Positions 1 to 5,422 of a stretch of DNA of 9,502 bases are shown piece by piece. A program made the translations under genes and the position numbers. The stretch's first letter is position 1; each line of letters begins with the position of its first letter. Source of the stretch: Candidatus Avipropionibacterium avicola. GTDB taxonomy: Bacteria; Actinomycetota; Actinomycetes; Propionibacteriales; Propionibacteriaceae. The notes below the pieces were generated by a model. It saw only the letters and a program-made list of their open reading frames with translations. It was not told the origin of the DNA and did not search any database. The stretch spans positions 1 through 9,502 of the forward strand of contig DVLP01000182.1 of assembly GCA_018715445.1 (NCBI GenBank). Direction: 5' to 3'.

Positions 1-2
1 AA

Positions 3-674
3 CGAGTCAGCGACGAGGTGAGCGTCACGGCACGGTGGGTGCTCGACGAGGATGACGAGATCACCACCTTCTGGCTGTACGGGAACTCGCTCGGCCAGGC
101 CAACGACACCCTGTACCTGAGCCTGGCGGCCCTGATGCAGTTGACCACCGACGATCCTCAGCTCGAGGTGCTCACCACGCTGACCGACATGCCTGAGGGC
201 ACCGAAGACCGGATCGAGCTGGACTGGGGTTCGGTCGACCTCGTCGACTTCGGTGCCGCCGGGCTCCAGCAGGTCACGGCCGTGCGGGCCGACGGAGCCC
301 CCGATCCCTTGCAGGTCAAGCAGTTCGCCGGTTCGACCTCGGAGGTGGAGCAGGCCCTGGATGAGGCGGGGGTGGCCTGCCGTCAGCCCGAGGAGGGCAT
401 CATCGTGTGTGGCAAGGGCCGCGACCGGGTCGACATCCACACCGATGGCGAGCTGGTGACCGGACTGCGCGCCGACCTCCGGGTCGACCAGGACCACCTG
501 CGTGCGGTCCTGCGAGCCGTCGTCGACGGGGGCGAGGTGGCGCCGGTCGAGGACGAGTTGTTGGCGGTGGCCCACACCAATCCCGCTGCCACGCCGTGGA
601 CCTCGGTCGCCGGCTACCTGGCGATCGGGGACGGTGAGCAGGTGCTGCTGACCCGGGTGACCGGATGGTGGTGA
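3..674 (+). CDS. Hypothetical acidic protein, 5' end probably outside the window
   Basis: I do not recognise this protein. The frame is open from base 3 to the TGA at 672-674 and its codon use is typical of a real high-GC gene. A GTG at 18 would give 218 residues, but the only GAGG there runs into the start codon itself instead of sitting 5-9 bases upstream. I therefore think the gene may begin further left. The sequence is rich in Asp and Glu, has no membrane segment, and shows alternating hydrophobic stretches that suggest a beta-rich fold. It has two cysteines about 13 residues apart (near residues 120 and 131, counted from GTG 18), in VACRQ and IIVCGKG, which could form a disulfide if the protein is exported. 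A missing N-terminal signal peptide upstream would fit that idea but cannot be seen. The gene ends 3 bp before the convergent regulator gene. Confidence 0.75.
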   Translation, partial: RVSDEVSVTARWVLDEDDEITTFWLYGNSLGQANDTLYLSLAALMQLTTDDPQLEVLTTLTDMPEGTEDRIELDWGSVDLVDFGAAGLQQVTAVRADGAPDPLQVKQFAGSTSEVEQALDEAGVACRQPEEGIIVCGKGRDRVDIHTDGELVTGLRADLRVDQDHLRAVLRAVVDGGEVAPVEDELLAVAHTNPAATPWTSVAGYLAIGDGEQVLLTRVTGWW

Positions 675-677
675 GGC

Positions 678-998
678 TCAGGCCGCCAGCGCAAGAGGGG
701 AGCGTACGGACCGGTCCTGGACCGAGCGCCGTACGGCCCGCGTCACCGGCGCCCTGCTGGTCAGATCCAGCGAGACCAGGCCGGTGACCTCGACCAGGGT
801 CGTGCCCAGGGCTCCCAGGACGGCCGCGATGATCTCCGAGGACGGCTCCTTGCGACCTCGTTCGATCTCGGAGAGGTACTGCACCGAGATCCCGGCACGT
901 GCGGCGGTCGCGGCCAAGGTCTGCTCGCGCTCCCGGCGGAGCTGGCGGAGCCGCTCACCCAGGACCTCACGCCACAGCCGCTCGGGTTCGGTTCCCAT
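678..998 (-). CDS. XRE-family helix-turn-helix regulator, ClgR-like
   Basis: This is a 106-residue DNA-binding protein. Residues 12-72 form an XRE/Cro-type five-helix domain. The helix-turn-helix lies at about 27-49 (TLAATAARAGISVQYLSEIE), followed by GRKEPSSE. The YLSEIERGRKEPSSE stretch is characteristic of the actinobacterial ClgR group, which controls Clp protease and stress genes. The similarity covers only the HTH, so the target is not implied. The tail of about 30 residues is rich in Arg and Ser and has no recognised domain. I chose the ATG at 998; an in-frame TTG lies four codons upstream. No clear Shine-Dalgarno is present, but a -35/-10 pair ends 7 bases before this ATG, so the mRNA is probably leaderless. 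The gene diverges from the lipoprotein gene and is likely to regulate it, itself, or both. Confidence 0.88.
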   Translation of the reverse strand: MGTEPERLWREVLGERLRQLRREREQTLAATAARAGISVQYLSEIERGRKEPSSEIIAAVLGALGTTLVEVTGLVSLDLTSRAPVTRAVRRSVQDRSVRSPLALAA

Positions 999-1005
999 GA
1001 CACTC

Positions 1006-1035
1006 AACGTAGGGTCTGGCCCGCCCGCCGGACAA
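1006..1035 (-). promoter_or_regulatory. Promoter of the XRE-family regulator gene
   Basis: On the minus strand TTGTCC (1030-1035) and TACGTT (1006-1011) are separated by 18 bp. They match the actinobacterial vegetative pattern TTGnCn and TAnnnT. The -10 ends 7 bases before the ATG at 998, so the transcript would start at or next to the start codon. The assignment rests on motif fit and position only. Confidence 0.5.
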
Positions 1036-1039
1036 TCGG

Positions 1040-1056
1040 TTCTGCTCTGGGCAGAA
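1040..1056. promoter_or_regulatory. 17-bp palindrome, candidate XRE operator
   Basis: TTCTGC and GCAGAA form a perfect 6-bp inverted repeat around a 5-bp centre. It lies in the 84-bp gap between the divergent regulator and lipoprotein genes. It is 5 bp upstream of the regulator's -35 element and overlaps the expected -35 position of the lipoprotein gene. The size and place suit a dimeric XRE-type repressor, but binding is inferred. Confidence 0.4.
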
Positions 1057-1069
1057 GCCTGAGGTGTCG

Positions 1070-1075
1070 TAGGTT
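1070..1075 (+). promoter_or_regulatory. Possible -10 element of the lipoprotein gene
   Basis: TAGGTT fits the TAnnnT pattern and ends 7 bases before the ATG at 1083, mirroring the leaderless layout of the divergent regulator gene. No convincing -35 stands 16-18 bp upstream; that position is covered by the 17-bp palindrome, which would fit a promoter needing an activator. This is a weak call. Confidence 0.25.
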
Positions 1076-1082
1076 GGCGCCC

Positions 1083-2030
1083 ATGCGAGGACTGACTGCC
1101 GCGGTCTCGGCCGTGATCCTGGTGGCGAGTGCCGTGCTGTCCGGGTGCACGCCGGCCCGCGACCTGCCCGAGATGCTCCCGCCCGAGCAGGTGCGTGCGC
1201 TCGACCTGTGTGCCCTGGTGCCGTTCGACGAGGTCAAGCAGCGCCATCCTGACCTGAAGTTCAACTACGGGTCCCGACTCGTCCTCGGCCCGGACAGCTG
1301 CTGGTTCCAGGTGGCGACCGGCTCGTCGGTGTGGATCCAGACCGAGGGCGAGCCCCTGCCCACCTGGATCGCCAAGGACGACCCCGACGAGGTGACCGCG
1401 AGCGAGGTGCCCGGTGGTGTGGTGCTGACCCGCGAACTCAATCGCGACCCGTTCTGCGACGTGGCCGCGGTCAGCGACGCCGGACTGGTCCTCGACGTCG
1501 CGCTCAGTCCCGCGACACCGGCCGAGGCCGAGAGTCAGTGCTCGCTCGCCAACGACCTCGCGACCGTGGCGCTGGCCCACGCCGGCGAGGAGCTCCCCAC
1601 CATCGCGTGGCCGGAGGATTCGCTGTACTCCAAGGACATCTGTGGCTTCGCCGAGCAGTCCGGGCTGATCGTCGCCGCTGGGTTGGAGGGGCAGGAGATC
1701 GAACCGAACGCCAGTGCACGGGACTGCGACGTCGACCGCTCGAACGACGCCACACCCTTCCACAGCCTTGAACTCACCGCCCAGCTCGGCCAACCGGCCG
1801 CCGAGAACGGGGCCCGTGGGGTCACCGTCGACGGACGCGATGCGGTCCTGTACGACCAGGCCGGTGTCACTTGTGAACTGACCATCGACTTCGGCAACAA
1901 CCCTGTGCTGGCAGAGGTGTTGGGCACCAAGACCGCCCACGAGAACCTGCTCGTCAAGGCCGCCCCGGCCGAGGGGGTGTCCTGCTCCACCCTGGTCGAG
2001 TTGGTGGAGCCGGTCCTGGGCTCGCTGTGA
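1083..2030 (+). CDS. Secreted lipoprotein with two DUF3558-like lobes
   Basis: This is a 315-residue exported lipoprotein. Residues 1-21 are a signal peptide ending in the lipobox LSGC, with lipidated Cys22. I chose the ATG at 1083 because it gives a compact signal peptide; a TTG at 1074 is also in frame. The mature part reads as two similar halves, each with four cysteines: C43, C73, C125 and C153, then C187, C215, C264 and C301. Each half starts with Asp-x-Cys (DLCALVP, DICGFAE), and the first has the CW pair typical of DUF3558 proteins. DUF3558 lipoproteins are common in actinobacterial envelopes and their function is unknown. The domain name is from pattern memory and is moderately sure; the lipoprotein call is firm. 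The gene diverges from the XRE regulator, which may control it. Confidence 0.88.
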   Translation: MRGLTAAVSAVILVASAVLSGCTPARDLPEMLPPEQVRALDLCALVPFDEVKQRHPDLKFNYGSRLVLGPDSCWFQVATGSSVWIQTEGEPLPTWIAKDDPDEVTASEVPGGVVLTRELNRDPFCDVAAVSDAGLVLDVALSPATPAEAESQCSLANDLATVALAHAGEELPTIAWPEDSLYSKDICGFAEQSGLIVAAGLEGQEIEPNASARDCDVDRSNDATPFHSLELTAQLGQPAAENGARGVTVDGRDAVLYDQAGVTCELTIDFGNNPVLAEVLGTKTAHENLLVKAAPAEGVSCSTLVELVEPVLGSL

Positions 2031-2037
2031 GCCCAGG
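2015..2037 (+). terminator. Hairpin across the lipoprotein stop codon
   Basis: CCTGGGCTC and GAGCCCAGG form a perfect 9-bp stem around a 5-base loop, with the TGA (2028-2030) at the start of the downstream arm. No U-run follows, as is common for actinobacterial terminators. The convergent isomerase gene ends 34 bp away, so the hairpin could stop transcription from both sides. The structure is certain; termination is inferred. Confidence 0.5.
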
Positions 2038-2070
2038 CATCCTGGCCGCGTACCTCTTTGGTCTGCGGAC

Positions 2071-2916
2071 CTACTGGCCCGCGTAGGGGGCGCAGAGCTC
2101 GGCGAACCGGGTGACCATGGTGTCGACGACCTCAGTCGGATCGGCCGCCCAGAGGTCGGCGTTGAAGATCTCGACCTCGATGTCGCCGGTGTAGCCGGCC
2201 CCGGCGACCAGGGTCCCGATGCTGGCGAAGTCGATGTGGCCGTCGCCCATCATTCCTCGTGCCAGCAGGGAATCAGCCGGCAGCGGCGTGATCCAGTCGC
2301 ACACCTGGTACGACAGGATGCGCCCCTCGGCACCGGCCCGGGCGACCTGCTCAGCCAGCTGCGGGTCCCACCACACATGGAAGGTGTCGACCATGACGCC
2401 GACCTGGTCAGGTGCGTACGGTGCGGCCAGGTCGAGGGCCTGCCCGAGCGTGGACAGCACGCCTCGGTCGGCGGCATAGATCGGATTCATCGGCTCGAGG
2501 GCCAGCTTCACCTGGTGTTCACTCGCGTACGGGACCAGCAACTCCAACGCCCGCGCCACCTGGTCGCGGGCCGCGACGAGGTCACGCGAACCGTCCGGCA
2601 GCCCACCGACGACCAGGCACAGGCAGTCGGCCGACAGTGCCGCGGCCTCCTCGATGGCAGCCCGGTTGCTGGCGATGGCCTCGTCGAAGGCCGGCCCGGT
2701 CGCGGTGAACCAGCCGCCGCGACACAGCGACGACACCCGCAGCCCCGCCTCACGGACCAGGGCAGCGGTGGCCTCCAGTCCGTGCTCGGCGACCGGCTCG
2801 CGCCACAGCCCGACCGATCCGATGCCGTGGGTACGGCACAGCTCGACGACCTCGGGAACGCTGCAGCTGTTGACCGTCTTCTGGTTCAGCGAGAGCTTCG
2901 CCAGCCCGGCCGTCAC
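2071..2916 (-). CDS. Sugar phosphate isomerase/epimerase family, TIM barrel
   Basis: This 281-residue protein belongs to the xylose-isomerase-like TIM-barrel superfamily (AP endonuclease 2 family), whose members isomerise, epimerise or dehydrate sugars using a divalent metal. Typical pieces are SVGLWRE near the N-terminus, ALEPMNPIY with Glu141, VMVDTFHVWWD with Asp177, and EVEIFN with Glu249 near the end. Glu141, Asp177 and Glu249 are likely metal ligands. The place where D-tagatose-3-epimerase-type enzymes have a ligand His seems to hold Gln204 (YQVCDW), which may mark a subfamily. The GTG start at 2916 overlaps the oxidoreductase stop as GTGA, with GGAG upstream, so translation is probably coupled. 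The substrate is unknown; the partner enzymes suggest an oxidised sugar. C-glycoside-cleaving systems pair a Gfo/Idh enzyme with a related barrel, so lyase chemistry on a 3-keto sugar is an alternative. Confidence 0.9.
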   Translation of the reverse strand: MTAGLAKLSLNQKTVNSCSVPEVVELCRTHGIGSVGLWREPVAEHGLEATAALVREAGLRVSSLCRGGWFTATGPAFDEAIASNRAAIEEAAALSADCLCLVVGGLPDGSRDLVAARDQVARALELLVPYASEHQVKLALEPMNPIYAADRGVLSTLGQALDLAAPYAPDQVGVMVDTFHVWWDPQLAEQVARAGAEGRILSYQVCDWITPLPADSLLARGMMGDGHIDFASIGTLVAGAGYTGDIEVEIFNADLWAADPTEVVDTMVTRFAELCAPYAGQ

Positions 2917-4073
2917 AGGGACAGCTCCGCCAGCTCGATGCGACGGCCCTCGGCCGACGACTGCAGCCCGGCCTCGGCCAGTCGCACCCCACGGGCACCG
3001 GAGAGCAGGTCGTACGGGTTCGGTCCGCCCTCGACGACGTGGCGGATGAACTGCTCCCACTGGACCTTGAAGCCGTTGTCGAACTCCTCGTTGTCGGGGA
3101 TCTCGTGCCACTGCTCGCGGAACGGCGTGGTCTCGACCAGGTCGGGGTTCCACACCGGCTTCGGGGTCAGCTCACGGGGCTGCACCCGGCACCGGTGCAG
3201 TCCGGCGACCGCGCTGCCGTGGGTGCCGTCGACCTGGAGCTCGACCAGCTCCTCGCGGTTGACCCGTACGGCCCAGGAGGAGTTGAACTGGACGATCGTG
3301 CGGCCGATCTCGAAGATCGCGTAGGCCGCATCGTCGGCGGTGGCGGCGTACTGCTTGCCCTTCTCGTCCCAGCGGGTCGGGATGTGGGTGACCGCCTTGG
3401 CGTTGACCGAATCGATGGTGCCGAACAGGTCCTCCAGCAGGTAGTTCCAGTGGCAGAACATGTCGCTGACGATGCCGCCACCGTCCTCGGCGCGGTAGTT
3501 CCAGCTGGGACGCTGGGCGGCCTGCCAGTCACCCTCGAAGACCCAGTAACCGAACTCGCCGCGGACCGAGAGGATCTCGCCGAAGAAGCCACCGTCGATC
3601 AGGCGGCGCAGCTTGCGAAAACCGGGCAGGAACAACTTGTCGTGCACGACCCCGTTCTTGACGCCGGTCTGCTTGGCGAGGCGAGCCAGGTCGAGGGCGG
3701 CCTCGAAGGACTCGGCGGTCGGCTTCTCGGTGTAGATGTCGCGGCCGGCCTCCATGGCCTTGCGCAGGGCGGGCTCGCGCACATTGGTCAACTGGGCGTC
3801 GAAGTAGATCGGGTAGTCGTCGTCGGCGATGGCGCCGTCGACGTCGATGGTCCAGTCCGACAGGTCGTAGGTCTTGGCCAGGGCCTCCAGCTTGTCGGCA
3901 TTGCGACCGACCAGCAGCGGCTCCAGCTGGACGCGGGACCCGTCGGCCAGCTCGACGCCACCCTGCTCACGGATCGCCAGGATCGAGCGGACCAGGTGCT
4001 GGCGGGTGCCCATGCGGCCGGTGACGCCGTTCATCACGACGCCGAGGGTGCGGTTCTCCATTGTCGTTGTCAT
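2913..4073 (-). CDS. Gfo/Idh/MocA-family oxidoreductase
   Basis: This is an NAD(P)-dependent sugar dehydrogenase-like protein, 386 residues from the ATG at 4073. The N-terminal Rossmann fold carries a glycine-rich loop, NGVTGRMG (15-22). The family signature EKP lies at 116-118 (YTEKPTAES). The C-terminal half holds EDGGGIVSDMFCHW (196-209) with the Asp204/His208 pair expected at the active site. Length is normal for the family. The start is uncertain: GAAGG (4074-4078) directly touches the first ATG but lies 12 bases before a second in-frame ATG at 4061, so the shorter form (382 residues) may be the real one. A promoter and palindrome stand just upstream, and the isomerase follows with a 4-bp overlap. 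Relatives oxidise inositols, glycosides or, in the NanOx/YjhC group, 2,7-anhydro-sialic acid. The divergent sialidase makes the last option attractive but unproven. Confidence 0.93.
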   Translation of the reverse strand: MTTTMENRTLGVVMNGVTGRMGTRQHLVRSILAIREQGGVELADGSRVQLEPLLVGRNADKLEALAKTYDLSDWTIDVDGAIADDDYPIYFDAQLTNVREPALRKAMEAGRDIYTEKPTAESFEAALDLARLAKQTGVKNGVVHDKLFLPGFRKLRRLIDGGFFGEILSVRGEFGYWVFEGDWQAAQRPSWNYRAEDGGGIVSDMFCHWNYLLEDLFGTIDSVNAKAVTHIPTRWDEKGKQYAATADDAAYAIFEIGRTIVQFNSSWAVRVNREELVELQVDGTHGSAVAGLHRCRVQPRELTPKPVWNPDLVETTPFREQWHEIPDNEEFDNGFKVQWEQFIRHVVEGGPNPYDLLSGARGVRLAEAGLQSSAEGRRIELAELSL

Positions 4074-4105
4074 CCTTCGTGCAGGGCGCCGGGTGCCTGA
4101 CCAGG

Positions 4106-4127
4106 GCCGGGAATGAGCTTTCCCGGC
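4106..4127. promoter_or_regulatory. 22-bp palindrome, candidate operator of the oxidoreductase operon
   Basis: GCCGGGAA and TTCCCGGC form a perfect 8-bp inverted repeat with a 6-base centre. On the minus strand it starts 3 bases after the -10 element, so it covers the expected transcription start. That is a classic place for repressor binding, with the LacI-family protein encoded upstream as the obvious candidate. It could instead be a hairpin ending the LacI transcript, but no T-run follows. Confidence 0.5.
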
Positions 4128-4129
4128 AG

Positions 4130-4158
4130 ACTCTACTGCAGGACGCGCCCGGCGACAA
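4130..4158 (-). promoter_or_regulatory. Promoter of the oxidoreductase-isomerase operon
   Basis: On the minus strand TTGTCG (4153-4158) and TAGAGT (4130-4135) are exactly 17 bp apart, and each matches four of six consensus positions. The -10 lies about 56 bases before the ATG at 4073. This suggests the oxidoreductase and isomerase can be transcribed separately from the LacI-family gene. Confidence 0.55.
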
Positions 4159-4184
4159 TCGCTGGTCCGTGGTCCAGGTCAGTG

Positions 4185-4256
4185 CAGTGCGGCAACTCGG
4201 GGCAGTGCGGCAACTCGGGGCAGTGCGGTGGCTCAGGGCAGTGCGGTGCTCTCCCG
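4185..4256. repeat. 18-bp tandem repeat at the 3' end of the LacI gene
   Basis: Four head-to-tail 18-bp units lie at 4185-4202, 4203-4220, 4221-4238 and 4239-4256. Units 1 and 2 are identical (CAGTGCGGCAACTCGGGG). Unit 3 differs at a few bases and unit 4 shares only its first half. The LacI-family stop codon (4233-4235) falls in unit 3 and unit 4 encodes the last residues of the protein. The period is a multiple of three, so in the LacI frame the repeats would read on as ALP-containing units if the stop were absent. Confidence 0.85.
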
Positions 4257-5288
4257 CAGGACGATCTGCCCGCTGACCCGACGGACCGGCTCGCCGTCGG
4301 GATCGGTGAGCAGCTCGATCGCCAACCGTCCGGCCTCGCGCAGCGGCAGGTCGACCGTGGTGAGACCGGGCTGGACATCGGCCAGGGTCGGGATGTTGTC
4401 GAAGCCGGCCACCGCGATGTCGCGACCCGGCACCAGTCCGGCCTCGCGGATCGCGGCCATCGCACCGAGGGCCATTGCATCGGTGACGGCGAAGACGCAC
4501 CCCGGGGTGGTGGTGCGCTCCAACAGCTCGGTCATCGCCAGGTGGCCACCGTCGCGGTTGAACGGTCCGGCCACCACATGCTCCGGGTCGACCTCGATCC
4601 CGCGCTCGGCCAACCCGGCCAGGAACCCCGCGACCCGGTCCCGGGCGGTGGCCAGGCCCTCGGGCCCGCCCAGCACGGCGAAGGTGGTGTGGCCCTGCTC
4701 GACCAGGCTGTCGGCGAGCTCGTGGGCCAGCTCCTGGTTGGCGACCTCGACCACCGGCAGGTCGGCGAACGGTTGGCTGATCATCACGACCCGACCGTCG
4801 ATGTCGGCGAAGGCGGCGATCTCCTCGTCCAAGGTGGTGTGCTCCCCAGCCTCACCGGCGCCGTTGTCGGCGCTGGCGGCGACCGCTCCGTCGACACCGA
4901 CGAGACGGGATCCGACGATGATCACGCCTCGGGCCCGTTGGCTGCGGAAGCCTGCCAGATGGCCGATCTCGCGTACCGGGTCACGGTCGGTCGTGCCCAT
5001 GGTGACAGTGAGGCCGTGCTGCTCGGCGGCATCGACCACGCCGGCAGCGATCTGGGTGAAGTACGGATCGGCGATGTCGGCGACCAGCAGCCCGACGGTG
5101 TTGCTGTGCCCGCGGGCCATCGCCTGGGCGGGGCCGTTGGCGGTGTAGCGCAGCTCCCGTGCGGCAGCCAGCACCCGGGCCTGCAGCTCCGATCCGACCT
5201 GCCGCGTGCTGCCGTTCAGCACCCGGGAGGCCGTGGCCAAGGAGACCCCGGCACGTTCCGCCACTTGGTACAGGGTCGTCTGTGCCAT
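4233..5288 (-). CDS. LacI-family transcriptional regulator
   Basis: This is a sugar-responsive repressor-type protein of 351 residues from the ATG at 5288. The N-terminal helix-turn-helix TLYQVAERAGVSLATASRVL (5-24) is diagnostic. A hinge follows (YTANGPAQAMARG), then a periplasmic-binding-protein-like sensor domain with VGLLVADIADPYF and VAGFDNIP. The hinge position that is usually Leu is Met here. I prefer the ATG at 5288 because GAGG stands 3 bases and GGAGG 11 bases upstream; an ATG at 5312 is also in frame with a weaker site. The sensor domain has a roughly 20-residue insertion around GEAGEHTTLDEE. The C-terminus overlaps an 18-bp tandem repeat. The gene lies between the divergent sialidase and the oxidoreductase-isomerase pair, so it probably controls both and responds to a sugar of that pathway. 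Confidence 0.95.
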   Translation of the reverse strand: MAQTTLYQVAERAGVSLATASRVLNGSTRQVGSELQARVLAAARELRYTANGPAQAMARGHSNTVGLLVADIADPYFTQIAAGVVDAAEQHGLTVTMGTTDRDPVREIGHLAGFRSQRARGVIIVGSRLVGVDGAVAASADNGAGEAGEHTTLDEEIAAFADIDGRVVMISQPFADLPVVEVANQELAHELADSLVEQGHTTFAVLGGPEGLATARDRVAGFLAGLAERGIEVDPEHVVAGPFNRDGGHLAMTELLERTTTPGCVFAVTDAMALGAMAAIREAGLVPGRDIAVAGFDNIPTLADVQPGLTTVDLPLREAGRLAIELLTDPDGEPVRRVSGQIVLRESTALP

Positions 5289-5371
5289 CCGCCTCGCCGC
5301 CTCCGTGCTCATCGTCGTTCGCGTGGGGCGCCGCACCGCGGGCAAGCGCCTTCCACGCTCAGAATCCCACT

Positions 5372-5391
5372 TCTGGCACTGTTGTGCCAGA
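5372..5391. promoter_or_regulatory. 20-bp palindrome between LacI and sialidase genes
   Basis: TCTGGCAC and GTGCCAGA form a perfect 8-bp inverted repeat around TGTT. It sits in the 134-bp gap between the divergent LacI-family and sialidase genes, 31 bases before the sialidase start. It lacks the central CG common in LacI-type operators. I see no convincing sialidase promoter. A weak CAGAAT (5360-5365) stands just upstream of it on the plus strand. On the minus strand a weak CTGGCA/GATTCT pair with 18-bp spacing would place the palindrome over the LacI gene's own promoter. Confidence 0.5.
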
Positions 5392-5410
5392 CCCCGTCCG
5401 TCCAGTCCGA

Positions 5411-5417
5411 AGGAGAG
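5411..5417 (+). promoter_or_regulatory. Ribosome binding site of the sialidase gene
   Basis: AGGAGAG stands here, with the AGGAG core 7 bases before the GTG at 5423. It is the clearest ribosome binding site in the window. It fixes the start well downstream of the long open frame, which extends back to 5159. Confidence 0.8.
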
Positions 5418-5422
5418 CAGCC

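Noticed and set aside
678..1940. A 420-codon minus-strand frame extending the XRE regulator
   Set aside because: Only the last 106 codons carry the HTH domain. The upstream part is antisense to the lipoprotein gene and has shadow-like composition.
3039..4100. A plus-strand frame opposite the oxidoreductase gene
   Set aside because: The sequence is Val-, Gly- and Leu-rich, without domains, and mirrors a confident gene.
4185..4256. The 18-bp repeats as a CRISPR array or iteron origin
   Set aside because: The units are directly adjacent, without spacers, and overlap a coding end. There are no cas or replication genes.
5344..5356. A second LacI-type operator around the CG-centred GGCAAGCGCCTTCC
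   Set aside because: Only four of six flanking pairs are complementary. This is too weak beside the perfect palindrome at 5372-5391.
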